Source: DATKZM01 sp035527975
Lineage (GTDB): Bacteria > Pseudomonadota > Alphaproteobacteria > JAPULJ01
Direction: 5' to 3'
DNA: 64,000 bases
NCBI GenBank assembly: GCA_035527975.1
Contig: DATKZM010000030.1
Location: 86,670-150,669 of the forward strand
Shown: piece by piece, positions 15,807-23,412 of the stretch
Layout: the number at the start of each line of letters is the position of its first letter
Position numbering within the stretch: the first letter of the stretch is position 1
Notes under the pieces: generated by a model
Databases searched by the model: none
The model's input: the letters and a program-made list of their open reading frames with translations, nothing else
What the model was told of the DNA's origin: nothing
Translations under genes and position numbers: made by a program

Positions 15807-16649
15807 TCACCCCGCCGGCGACCATATCTTGCGGTCGTCGCCGTCGATCCGGTTGAGGGTCATCTGATACTGGTAGCGGTCGGGCCGGTAGAGCCCAGTG
15901 ATGAACTCGACCGCGCGGTGGTCCTGGTCGAAGACGGTGCGCGAAATGCGCAGCAGCGGCGCGCCGGCCTGAACCTCGAGCAGCGGCGCGATGCGCGCAT
16001 CGGCAAGCGTGGCGGTGAGCGTCTGGCGCGCCGAGGATACGATCACCCCGCAGCGCTCCAAGAGGGCCAGCAGCGGCCGGTTCGCCAGGTCCTCGCGGCT
16101 GTAGGAGCGGCCGATCGCCTCGGGCACATGGGTGGTCAGATGCGAGAAGGGCTCGCCCTCCATGTGCCGCACCCGCACCGCGCGCTGAACCAATGTGCCG
16201 GCTTCGCAGCCGAGCGCGCGCGCGATGTTTTCCGACGCCGCGACATAGTCGAAGGCCAGGAGCCGCACCTCGGTCTTGAGGCCCATCTGCAGCAGGTTTT
16301 CCAGCAGCCCCTCGACCGAGGCGCGCACCGGCGGCGAGGGTGCCTCGAAGCGCACCACGGTGCCCCGCCCGCGCTCGCGGCTCACCAGATCCTCGCCGGC
16401 CAGCTCGTTCAGCGCCCGCTTGGCGGTGACGCGGCTGACGCCATATTGCCGGGTCAGCTCGAACTCGCTCGGCAGGATGGCGCCGTTTGGATAGGCGCCG
16501 CTGACGATCTCGTCGCGCAAGATCACGTAGATCTGGTGGTAGAGCGGCGTGGGTTGGCGCGCATCGACGCCGCCGCGCGCCTGCGGCGGGATTTCGGACC
16601 CGGCCGGGCGTCTGGCGAGCAGGGTGTCGGCTTTCGGCTGGACGGCCAT
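15807..16649 (-). CDS. GntR-family transcriptional regulator (HutC subfamily, UTRA domain)
   Basis: Regulator of 280 residues. The N-terminal winged helix spans about 30-100: PLYHQIYVILRDEIVSGAYPNGAILPSEFELTRQYGVSRVTAKRALNELAGEDLVSRERGRGTVV. The remainder is a UTRA ligand-binding domain (LLQMGLKTEVRLLAF, RAVRVRHMEGEPFSHLTTHVPEAIG, PLLALLERCGV). It is the first gene of the catabolic operon and has a perfect palindrome 50-85 bp upstream of its start, so autoregulation and control of the divergent oxidoreductase gene are likely. UTRA domains bind small organic acids or sugars; the inducer is probably the imide or a dicarboxylic intermediate. Confidence 0.9.
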   Translation of the reverse strand: MAVQPKADTLLARRPAGSEIPPQARGGVDARQPTPLYHQIYVILRDEIVSGAYPNGAILPSEFELTRQYGVSRVTAKRALNELAGEDLVSRERGRGTVVRFEAPSPPVRASVEGLLENLLQMGLKTEVRLLAFDYVAASENIARALGCEAGTLVQRAVRVRHMEGEPFSHLTTHVPEAIGRSYSREDLANRPLLALLERCGVIVSSARQTLTATLADARIAPLLEVQAGAPLLRISRTVFDQDHRAVEFITGLYRPDRYQYQMTLNRIDGDDRKIWSPAG

Positions 16650-16698
16650 CGGTCACCATGATCTTTTGGTGAAAGCGGGAAGTGGCTGAAGCACGATA

Positions 16699-16734
16699 CG
16701 ATCCAAATGATATACTGACATATCATTTGGATCG
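16699..16734. promoter_or_regulatory. Perfect 15-6-15 palindrome, predicted operator of the GntR regulator
   Basis: The left arm CGATCCAAATGATAT (16699-16713) and right arm ATATCATTTGGATCG (16720-16734) are exact reverse complements around the spacer ACTGAC. It sits between gntR (minus, start 16649) and the divergent oxidoreductase gene (plus, start 16873). The inner 24 bp recur with one change at 22668-22691, which argues for a protein-binding site rather than a local hairpin. Assignment to the adjacent GntR protein is inference. Confidence 0.75.
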
Positions 16735-16768
16735 TCGCCAGCGACTCATTTGGATCGTCGCCAGCGAC
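16723..16768. repeat. Exact 23-bp tandem direct repeat next to the operator
   Basis: The block 16723-16745, which begins inside the right arm of the palindrome (TCATTTGGATCG) and ends with CCAGCGAC, is repeated without change at 16746-16768. As a result half of the operator's right arm is present twice in direct orientation. The second half-site could add a binding position for the regulator or simply be a slippage duplication. Confidence 0.85.
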
Positions 16769-16872
16769 GATGCGCCCGCACCGGTCGTCAAACCGGCCAT
16801 TCCAGCCTATAACCCGCGTTCACCCGGCACCGAGTCCGGCGGCAATCCGGGACCTGAGGGGGGCTTTGGCGC

Positions 16873-17802
16873 ATGAAGGCAGTTGTTATGCAGGATTACG
16901 GTGGACCCGAGCAGCTCGCCATCGGTGAGGTCGCCGATCCCGAGCCTGGCGCGGGAGACGTGGTCGTCGATATCGCGGCGGCCAGCCTCAACCCGATCGA
17001 CTGGAAGATGCGCGCGGGCCATGTGCGCAAGTTCTTCGAGTTCGACCTGCCCCACGTGCTCGGCCGCGATTTCTCGGGCATCGTCCGGTCGGTGGGCGCC
17101 GGCGTCGATGGAATTTCCGTCGGCGATGCTGTCTTCGGCATCGCGGAGGTCGCGCGCTGGGGCAGCCATGCCGAGGCGATCGCGGTGAAGGCGGGGCTGG
17201 TGGCCGCCAAGCCCGAGGCGCTTTCCCACGAAGCGGCAGCGGCGCTCGGTATTTCCGGAATCACGGTGCTGGCGGCGCTTGAAGAGACCGCGCCCATCGG
17301 CGCGGGCGACCGTATCCTGATCCATGCCGGGGCGGGCGGCGTCGGGCATCTTGCCATCCAGTACGCCAAGCACAAGGGCGCGCAGGTGCTGACCACGGCG
17401 CGCGCGACCAACCACGACTTCGTGGCCGCACTCGGCGCGGATGAGGCGATCGACTACACGGCCGCGGATTTCACCGAAGCGGCGGCCGGTTGCGACGTTG
17501 TATTCGACACCATGGGCGGCGACGTGCATCGCCGCTCCTTCGATGCCCTGAAGCCGGGCGGCCTGCTGGTCTACATCAACGCCGAGCCGCTGCCCGAAAG
17601 CCCGGGCCGGCCCGATGTGACCGTACTCAACGCCCAAGTCCGCGGCGACCGGGCGGGGCTGGAGCGCATCGTAGCGCTGGTGGGCGAGGGCACGTTCAAG
17701 CCGGCGGTCGAGCAGACCTACGCGCTCGAAGATTTCGCCGAGGCTTACGCCCGCATCGAGACCGGGCATTCGCGCGGCAAGATCGTTTTCAAGAACGGTT
17801 GA
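16873..17802 (+). CDS. NADP-dependent oxidoreductase, quinone reductase-like MDR family
   Basis: Medium-chain dehydrogenase/reductase of 309 residues without catalytic zinc ligands. It has the N-terminal MKAVVMQDYGGPEQL, SLNPIDWKMRAGH, and PHVLGRDFSGIVRSVGAGV blocks, and the Rossmann motif HAGAGGVGHLAIQYAKHKGAQVLTTA. The C-terminal RIETGHSRGKIVFKNG is the usual family ending. Such enzymes reduce quinones or alpha,beta-unsaturated carbonyls with NADPH. The gene is transcribed away from gntR across the predicted operator, so it is likely co-regulated with the catabolic operon and might reduce an unsaturated intermediate. Confidence 0.85.
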   Translation: MKAVVMQDYGGPEQLAIGEVADPEPGAGDVVVDIAAASLNPIDWKMRAGHVRKFFEFDLPHVLGRDFSGIVRSVGAGVDGISVGDAVFGIAEVARWGSHAEAIAVKAGLVAAKPEALSHEAAAALGISGITVLAALEETAPIGAGDRILIHAGAGGVGHLAIQYAKHKGAQVLTTARATNHDFVAALGADEAIDYTAADFTEAAAGCDVVFDTMGGDVHRRSFDALKPGGLLVYINAEPLPESPGRPDVTVLNAQVRGDRAGLERIVALVGEGTFKPAVEQTYALEDFAEAYARIETGHSRGKIVFKNG

Positions 17803-17818
17803 TATTTTTGCGGCTCCG

Positions 17819-17884
17819 GCCCACTCCCCCTCCCGGCCGCCCAACGAGAGTATCCTAATTGGGCGGCCGGGAGGGGGAGTGGGC
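17819..17884. repeat. Palindromic repeat, family A copy 1 (possible bidirectional terminator)
   Basis: The 25-nt arms 17819-17843 and 17860-17884 are exact reverse complements and contain GCCCACTCCCCCTCCCGGCC. A near-identical element lies at 40647-40711. Here it falls between the convergent ends of the oxidoreductase and dctM genes, where a strong hairpin could stop transcription from both sides. There is no U-tract, so terminator function is uncertain. Confidence 0.7.
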
Positions 17885-17914
17885 TGGAGCGAGGCGCCAG
17901 CCACAAGGTCTTGA

Positions 17915-19369
17915 TCAGAATTTCGCCCAGGGCAGCCAGGTGGCGATCCCCGGGAAGGTGATGATCAGCGCCACCAGTGCCATCGCGCAGGCCATGTAGG
18001 GGATCGCGGCGAGGCAGATCTCGCTGAACTTGGTGCCCGGCGGCGCCACGCCCTGCATGACGAAGAGCAAGAGCCCGAAGGGTGGCGTCGTGAAACTGAT
18101 CTCCATCGCCAGCAGCATGATCACACCGAACCAGATCTGGGTGACCTCCAGCGGCAGGCCGAATTGCAGCTTGGCGACTACGGGGAAGAAGATCGGCACG
18201 GTCAGCAGCATCATCGCGAGCTGGTCCATGAACATGCCGAGCAGCAGCAGAATGCCGATCATCATCATCAGCATGACGTAGGGCGAAACGTCGAAGCTGG
18301 TGACCCACTCGATCAGCTTCACGCTGGCCCCCGAGGCGGCGAGCACGTTGGAAAAGAGTGACGAGCCCAGCAGGATCACCAGCGCGATGACGGTGACGCG
18401 CCCGGCGCCCCACATCGACTTCCAGAGCGCCCGGCCGAATTCCGGACCGAACTTGCGCAGCTGGGCCAGGTTCTCGCGGCGCCGAACAGCCGCCGCTTCG
18501 CTGGATCCGCCGCCAAAGACAAGGCGGGCCAACGGTGCAAAGAAAAGATAGAGCAGCGCCAGCAGGATAACGCCGACCGAGCCGTACGCGGCCGCCTCCG
18601 ACGGCGTGGCGATGCCGCCCATGATCAGTGCGATGACCATGCCGATGATCGATATCATCGGCAAGACGTCGCGCACCAGCAGAACCAGGCGCGCGCTGTA
18701 CGGCACGTATTCGACGTCATAGGCCGGTGCGGCGTCGGGATCGATGGTCGCCCGGACGAAGATCAGCACGGCGTACATAATCGCCAGTATCACACCCGGA
18801 ACGATGCCGGCGATGAGCAGCTTGCCGATATCTATCTCGGCGATGGTGCCGAGCAGCACGGCGAGCGCCGAGGGCGGGATCAGCATGGCGAGACCGCCGG
18901 TGCCCAAGATCGGCCCGATCGACATGTGCTTCTTGTAGCCGCGCTTGGTCATCTCCGGGACCATCAGCGTGCCGAGCAGCGCGGTCGAGCCCATCGACGA
19001 GCCCGACAGCGTCGCCAGCGCCGTGCCGCCGGCAACGGTCACGTAGGAAAGCCGCGCCGGCACCTTGCCCATCAGCATCTCGACCGCGTTGAACATGCGG
19101 TTGGCGAGCCCGGTATGGAAAAAGAGCTCGCCCATCAGCAGGAACATCGGTATCGGCACGATCGCGAAGATCGAGAGATTGGAAAAGGCGTTGTCCGCGA
19201 GCTGGAAGACGCTCGCTTCGAGGTTGGCATCGAAGCTGCCGAAGCGCCCGTAGATCAGATAGGCCGTGACGGTGCAGACGATCAGGAAGGCGATGCCCAC
19301 CGGCACGCCGACGAACATCAGGATCAGGATTGAGCCCAAAAGCGCGAGGAGGATCCAGTACCACTCCAT
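17915..19369 (-). CDS. TRAP transporter large permease subunit (DctM family)
   Basis: Membrane protein of 484 residues with twelve or more hydrophobic segments. The N-terminus MEWYWILLALLGSILILMFVGVPVGIAF, PIPMFLLMGELFFHTGLANRMFNAVEMLMGKVPARL, and GGTALATLSGSSMGSTALLGTLMVPEMTKRGYKKHMS are the DctM signature blocks; TTPPFGLLLFVMQGVAPPGTKFSEIC is the conserved C-terminal substrate-path motif. A hydrophilic loop near 285-320 is longer than usual. The start abuts the dctQ stop. With DctQ and DctP it forms a sodium- or proton-driven uptake system for an organic acid-type solute, perhaps feeding the neighbouring catabolic operon. Confidence 0.9.
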   Translation of the reverse strand: MEWYWILLALLGSILILMFVGVPVGIAFLIVCTVTAYLIYGRFGSFDANLEASVFQLADNAFSNLSIFAIVPIPMFLLMGELFFHTGLANRMFNAVEMLMGKVPARLSYVTVAGGTALATLSGSSMGSTALLGTLMVPEMTKRGYKKHMSIGPILGTGGLAMLIPPSALAVLLGTIAEIDIGKLLIAGIVPGVILAIMYAVLIFVRATIDPDAAPAYDVEYVPYSARLVLLVRDVLPMISIIGMVIALIMGGIATPSEAAAYGSVGVILLALLYLFFAPLARLVFGGGSSEAAAVRRRENLAQLRKFGPEFGRALWKSMWGAGRVTVIALVILLGSSLFSNVLAASGASVKLIEWVTSFDVSPYVMLMMMIGILLLLGMFMDQLAMMLLTVPIFFPVVAKLQFGLPLEVTQIWFGVIMLLAMEISFTTPPFGLLLFVMQGVAPPGTKFSEICLAAIPYMACAMALVALIITFPGIATWLPWAKF

Positions 19370-19951
19370 CTAGCGCTCGCGGGCCAGGTCGCGTTGTTGT
19401 TCTTCGAGCTCGATGCGGTCGCTCGCCACGCCGGCGATACCGACATGCATCGGCTCGGCGGTGAAGGCAAAGCGCAGGAACTCCACACCCATCATGAAAA
19501 ACCCGATGGGGAAGGGGATCGTGCTGAGCCAGAGCGGAATGTTGAACTGGGCGCGCAGCTCGTCAAACGACATCGTATCGCCCCAGCGCTCGACAAAGAG
19601 CCCCCACGTATACCAGGTCCAGATGAAGCAGATGATGGCGGCTGCGGTAACGATGCCGCGCGAGAGGATCTTGCGGGCGCCCTCTGGGATCGCGGCGGTC
19701 AGGATTTCGATATAGATGTGGGCGCGCTGGCGGACCAGCCAGGGCGAGCCCAGAAACAGGATGTAGACGAAGCCGTATTCGATCGCGATGTTGGCAAACG
19801 GCGTATAGGACCAGCCGGCGGCGCGGAAAATCGTCACATAGACGATCAACACCATGATGGCGCCGACATAAACTGCTGCGATGGCCATGAGCAGCCACAG
19901 CAGACGCCCCCATAGCCCATCAATGGCCTTCAGAACTGCCATTGCCCCCAC
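19370..19951 (-). CDS. TRAP transporter small permease subunit (DctQ family)
   Basis: Protein of 193 residues with four predicted TM segments. The conserved GSPWLVRQRAHIYIEIL motif near residues 60-80 is typical of DctQ, as is the first TM with R-W spacing before it. The gene is followed directly by dctM. The hairpin at 19980-20017 separates it from dctP upstream, as often seen in TRAP operons where the binding protein is made in excess. Confidence 0.87.
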   Translation of the reverse strand: MGAMAVLKAIDGLWGRLLWLLMAIAAVYVGAIMVLIVYVTIFRAAGWSYTPFANIAIEYGFVYILFLGSPWLVRQRAHIYIEILTAAIPEGARKILSRGIVTAAAIICFIWTWYTWGLFVERWGDTMSFDELRAQFNIPLWLSTIPFPIGFFMMGVEFLRFAFTAEPMHVGIAGVASDRIELEEQQRDLARER

Positions 19952-19979
19952 GCCAATGACGCCAAAAACCCCAAAACAT

Positions 19980-20017
19980 CGATCCCGGAGCCATTATGCG
20001 ATATGGCCCCGGGATCG
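19980..20017. promoter_or_regulatory. Intercistronic hairpin between dctP and dctQ
   Basis: CGATCCCGG (19980-19988) is complementary to CCGGGATCG (20009-20017) and would form a stem with a 20-nt loop in the dctP-dctQ spacer. In TRAP operons such hairpins usually protect dctP mRNA or reduce readthrough into the permease genes. A T-rich stretch follows on the minus strand, so partial termination is also possible. Confidence 0.6.
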
Positions 20018-20038
20018 TTTGGAACGTGCCTTCGGCGA

Positions 20039-21043
20039 TTACTCGCGCCAGGCGGCGCGCAACTTCGCGGCCGTGCCGGCACCGCGCTTGGCCTTCTTCA
20101 GGCGGTCGGCCATCCGCTGATAGGCGCTGTCGACGGCCAGCTTCACGTAAGCTTTGGGATTGGACACCGTGTAGAACTTCATGCCCTCGGCCATGAGCGT
20201 CTTGCGCTCGGCGGCGGCCATGCTCAGAAGCTTGGCGCGCGCGTATTTCTCATGCTCGATGATCGTATCCTGGATCACCTTTTTCGCGGCGGGGCTCAGC
20301 GAATTCCACTTGGCGAGATTCATGATCCAGCCGATATCGGTCTGGAAGAATTCCGGCTCGACCGCGTGGCGCAGGAACTTGTCCCACTTCAGGCCCTTGA
20401 TGCCGATCGTTGCCCAGGCCGCCGCGTCGACCACGCCCTTCTCCAGCGCCGGATAGGTGTCGGTCGCGCGCAGGGTGTGGGTGGTGGCCTTCATGGCGCG
20501 GAAGAAGGCGCCGTAGATCGGGTTGTCACGCAGCTTGACGCCGGTGAAGTCGATCAGCCCATTGGAGGTGAACTTCGGCGGGCTTTTCATATAGATGCGG
20601 AAATGTCCGCCCGATGAGGTCCAGCCCAGATACTTCACGCCGAAATGCTTCTGGTGCATCGCGTCGAGCAGCTTCATGCCGCCGTTGGCGCGGACATGCC
20701 CCGGCGAGGAGTTCGAGGTCGCCACCGCCTCGGCTTCGGGCAGGCCGCGCGCATAGAAGGCGGCCGGGGTGCAGGCGATGTCGACACGCCCGGCGCGGAC
20801 CGCTGGCGGCTGCTTGAACATGCCGATCGAGTTGAACGGCAGAACCTTGATGCTCACCGCGCCTTTGCCGGCGGCGTTGATCTTGCCGACCAGCTCCTTG
20901 CAGAGCTTGGTGTAGATCAGGTAGTCGGGGAACGGGTGAACGAGCGTGAGCTCGGTCGCCGCGGCGTTCGCCGGCGCCGACGCGGTTCCGATCACCGCGG
21001 CGGCGCTTGCCGCCAGCATGAATGCTTTCAGTTTCATTTTCAC
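20039..21043 (-). CDS. TRAP transporter substrate-binding protein (DctP family)
   Basis: Periplasmic solute receptor of 334 residues with a clear signal peptide (KLKAFMLAASAAAVIGTASAPANA, cleavage near residue 27). Mature-domain blocks include LTLVHPFPDYLIYTKLCKELVGKINAAGKGAVSIKVLPFNSIG, GVKLRDNPIYGAFFRAMKATTHTLRATDTYPALEKGVVDAA (with the carboxylate-binding Arg region of DctP proteins) and NLAKWNSLSPAAKKVIQDTIIEHE. It is the first gene of the dctP-dctQ-dctM unit. The ligand cannot be read from sequence; a dicarboxylate or imide linked to the 9-16 kb operon is a guess from proximity. Confidence 0.88.
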   Translation of the reverse strand: MKMKLKAFMLAASAAAVIGTASAPANAAATELTLVHPFPDYLIYTKLCKELVGKINAAGKGAVSIKVLPFNSIGMFKQPPAVRAGRVDIACTPAAFYARGLPEAEAVATSNSSPGHVRANGGMKLLDAMHQKHFGVKYLGWTSSGGHFRIYMKSPPKFTSNGLIDFTGVKLRDNPIYGAFFRAMKATTHTLRATDTYPALEKGVVDAAAWATIGIKGLKWDKFLRHAVEPEFFQTDIGWIMNLAKWNSLSPAAKKVIQDTIIEHEKYARAKLLSMAAAERKTLMAEGMKFYTVSNPKAYVKLAVDSAYQRMADRLKKAKRGAGTAAKLRAAWRE

Positions 21044-21216
21044 AGTCTGCCTCCTAGCTTGCTGTTCTCTCTCAGGTCCGCATTCTTATTCTTAATGTGC
21101 GTTGTCACGATCATCCCACGCTGCCCGCGGTTCGACAACGTTTTTGCTGGATATCCAACAATAATCCAACCATCAGTTTCCCACGGTCAAGGCCGCGTTG
21201 GCTGACGTCTCGCCGC

Positions 21217-22314
21217 TCATGCCGGGCGTTCCGCCATGATAAGCGTCCACGGAAAACGCCAGTCGGCATGGCCCGGTTCGAGCGCGCCGTCGGCCTCCTC
21301 GTAAGGCGTCACCGCGACGTTTTCGAAGCCCGCGTCCGCCAGAACCGACTTGAGCTCCATCTTGGCAAAGGGCTCCATGAAGGGCTCGTTGTTGCGGCGG
21401 CCGTGGCCGTAATGGATGAACCGCGCGAAGGCGTCGGGCAGGTGGTGGAAATCGAGATGCACCATCCGGCCGCCCGGCTTCAAAAGCCGGTGGGCTTCCG
21501 CGAAGGTCGCTTCCACGACCTTGGGCGGCATCTCGTGCAGCAGCATGGTCGAAGTAACGACATCAAAAGTGCCAGCTTCGAGACCTGTTGCGGCGGCGTC
21601 GCGCTGGGCATAGCGGACGTTGCGCGCCTGATGATCGGCCGCGCGCCGCGCCGCGAGCTTGAGGCACGGCGCCGAAAGGTCCACGCCGAACACATCGCTG
21701 TCGCGGAACCGCTCATAGAGTGGCTCGGTCGACTTGCCGAAGCCGCAGCCCATGTCGAGCAGGCGTTCGGGCGCGCCGCCGGCTTCGATCGCGTCGGCCA
21801 GCCGGTCGTGCAAGTCCTGGTGCCGGCCGCCATGCGTCGGCGTCGTCGTGCGGGCGCCGCGCTCATAGACGAAGCCGGCGATTTCGTCCGACCAGACCCC
21901 GCCCGGATGCTGATGGATATCGACGCCCGTATAGTAGGCGGGCAGCTCGGTTGGGTCGTCGAGCTCCAACATGCCCGGTGGCAGCGCCGCCGGATCGATG
22001 CCTGGCTCCAGCGCCGCGCGTTGCTGGGCGTGATAGGGCTGGAGCCCGTAGCGCCCGGAATACTTGAAGCGCTGGAGATGACGCTCCAGCCAGGCATAGC
22101 TTCGGTAGAGGGTGGTGTCGCCGATCAGCGCGGCAACCTCGGCCGCGCTCTCGGGCTGTTTGCCCGCGTCCGCCGCGCGTATCTGGTAGTCGCGTTTCAG
22201 CGCCGGAAAGATCTCGCGCGTCCAGTAAAGCTTGGCCGAGAGCAGGAAGGCCTGGGCGGCGGCAAAGCTGCGGCCGTCAATGGCTGGTGGATCTGTGACC
22301 TGAGGCCCGGACAT
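21217..22314 (-). CDS. SAM-dependent methyltransferase with N-terminal extension
   Basis: Protein of 365 residues. A class I methyltransferase domain fills about residues 165-330: RLLDMGCGFGKSTEPLYERFRDSDVFGVDLS is motif I, and FDVVTSTMLLHEMPPKVVEATFAEAHRLLKPGGRMVHLDFH covers motifs IV-V. The first about 160 residues, rich in Ala, Tyr and Trp, do not match anything I know. It starts immediately after the stop of the 97-residue gene upstream, so the two form a transcription unit. Divergent from them lies the tautomerase fusion across a copy of the GntR-type palindrome, which suggests co-regulation. The substrate is unknown. Confidence 0.75.
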   Translation of the reverse strand: MSGPQVTDPPAIDGRSFAAAQAFLLSAKLYWTREIFPALKRDYQIRAADAGKQPESAAEVAALIGDTTLYRSYAWLERHLQRFKYSGRYGLQPYHAQQRAALEPGIDPAALPPGMLELDDPTELPAYYTGVDIHQHPGGVWSDEIAGFVYERGARTTTPTHGGRHQDLHDRLADAIEAGGAPERLLDMGCGFGKSTEPLYERFRDSDVFGVDLSAPCLKLAARRAADHQARNVRYAQRDAAATGLEAGTFDVVTSTMLLHEMPPKVVEATFAEAHRLLKPGGRMVHLDFHHLPDAFARFIHYGHGRRNNEPFMEPFAKMELKSVLADAGFENVAVTPYEEADGALEPGHADWRFPWTLIMAERPA

Positions 22315-22608
22315 TCAGCGCGCGCCCTTGGAGACCTGCTCGCCCAGCAGGTTGCCCATCAGATGCGCGACGAAGGCGTCGCGGTCGGCGCCATTGCGGG
22401 CGATTTCCTCGGGGCCGGGCTCGGCGTCGAGCGCCTCGGGCGCGACCACGCCTGCCTCCGCGAGCCGCGCTTCGAGCGCGCGCAAACGGTCGCGCAGCAC
22501 ATAGACCTCGCTTGCCAACGCCATCGTCAGCCCGAGGATCCGGTCGATCGCGGGGTCCTCGAAAAAGCTCTGTTCGGCCCGTGGGCCGGTGTCACGTTCC
22601 GCACCCAT
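22315..22608 (-). CDS. Small acidic protein with coiled-coil tendency, partner of the methyltransferase
   Basis: Protein of 97 residues that I do not recognise. The middle part (ILGLTMALASEVYVLRDRLRALEARLAEAGVV) is amphipathic helix with heptad-like leucines. The rest is acidic and probably disordered. No signal peptide or TM segment is seen. The stop codon touches the methyltransferase start (CAT/TCA adjacency at 22312-22317), so the genes are translationally coupled and the product may be a subunit or adaptor of that enzyme. Its start lies 60 bp from the predicted operator at 22668. Confidence 0.65.
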   Translation of the reverse strand: MGAERDTGPRAEQSFFEDPAIDRILGLTMALASEVYVLRDRLRALEARLAEAGVVAPEALDAEPGPEEIARNGADRDAFVAHLMGNLLGEQVSKGAR

Positions 22609-22667
22609 CTCCCTGATCCCAAACGGTTTCCAGCTTGTTAGCGGGGGGTTCCACGCGGCATTGGATT

Positions 22668-22691
22668 AAATGGTATACTGACATATCATTT
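22668..22691. promoter_or_regulatory. Second copy of the GntR-type palindrome
   Basis: This 24-bp site differs from 16705-16728 at a single base (AAATGG instead of AAATGA at the left arm) and keeps the ACTGAC spacer. It lies between the divergent 97-residue gene (minus, start 22608) and the tautomerase fusion (plus, start 22803). Outside the 24 bp the two copies do not match, so the core was probably kept by selection as a protein-binding site. A TATACT hexamer inside the site could be a -10 element. Confidence 0.7.
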
Positions 22692-22802
22692 GCGGCCATG
22701 CCACCCCCCAATCACGATGCCGACGAGGCGCCGACGCCGTGTTAGGGTCGGGCGGGCTCCCGGGTATAGCAATCGGGCGAACAGAATTCGCGGGAGGAGA
22801 CA

Positions 22803-23390
22803 ATGCCGGTCGTGACGATCACCTTGATGGAAGGCTACGACGACAGCGTGCGGACCGCGCTTGGCGAGCGGCTGACCGACGCGGTCCGCGCGACCATCGC
22901 CGCGCCGCTGGACGGCATCACCGTGCAGATCAACGAGGTCAAGCCGACCGGTTACATGCGCGGCCGCGAACGCCGCAAGCCGGGCGCGCCGGTGCCCGAC
23001 GCGGCCACCGTGGTGCGCGACTACCTTGCGGCGATGGAGGCGCGCGATCTTGGCGCGGCGAAGGCGATGCTGGCCGACGACTTCGTGATGCATTTTCCCG
23101 GCACCGGCGCGATGCGCGGCCTCGACCAGCTTCTGGCTTGGGCAAAGGAGCGCTACGCAGCAGTCGGCAAGACCTATGAGTGTTTCGATGTCGCCCCGTC
23201 GGCGGACGGTGTCGCGGTCTATTGCTATGGCATGCTCGCCGGCGAGTGGCTCGACGGCGCGAGCTTCAAGGATATCCGCTTCATCGATCGCTTCACCGTG
23301 CGCGACGGCAAGCTTGTCGATCAGCGCGTCTGGAACGATATGGGCGAGACGATGTTGCAGGCCGCGAACTCGCGCGCGGCGGCGGAATAA
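22803..23390 (+). CDS. Tautomerase (4-OT)-SnoaL/NTF2 fusion protein
   Basis: Protein of 195 residues with two domains. Residues 1-60 (MPVVTITLMEGYDDSVRTALGERLTDAV then DGITVQINEVKPTGYMRGR) resemble a 4-oxalocrotonate tautomerase subunit: Pro2 becomes the catalytic N-terminal Pro after Met removal, and basic residues sit near position 55. Residues 67-185 form a SnoaL/NTF2-like domain (VVRDYLAAMEARDLGAAKAMLADDFVMHFPGTGAMRG, then FIDRFTVRDGKLVDQRVWND). A GGAGGAG-like site precedes the ATG. The gene follows the second palindrome, and the GFA gene is 22 bp downstream. A role in isomerising an unsaturated diacid or enol fits the regulon but is inference. Confidence 0.8.
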   Translation: MPVVTITLMEGYDDSVRTALGERLTDAVRATIAAPLDGITVQINEVKPTGYMRGRERRKPGAPVPDAATVVRDYLAAMEARDLGAAKAMLADDFVMHFPGTGAMRGLDQLLAWAKERYAAVGKTYECFDVAPSADGVAVYCYGMLAGEWLDGASFKDIRFIDRFTVRDGKLVDQRVWNDMGETMLQAANSRAAAE

Positions 23391-23412
23391 TACGGGACAG
23401 GAGAGGACGAGC

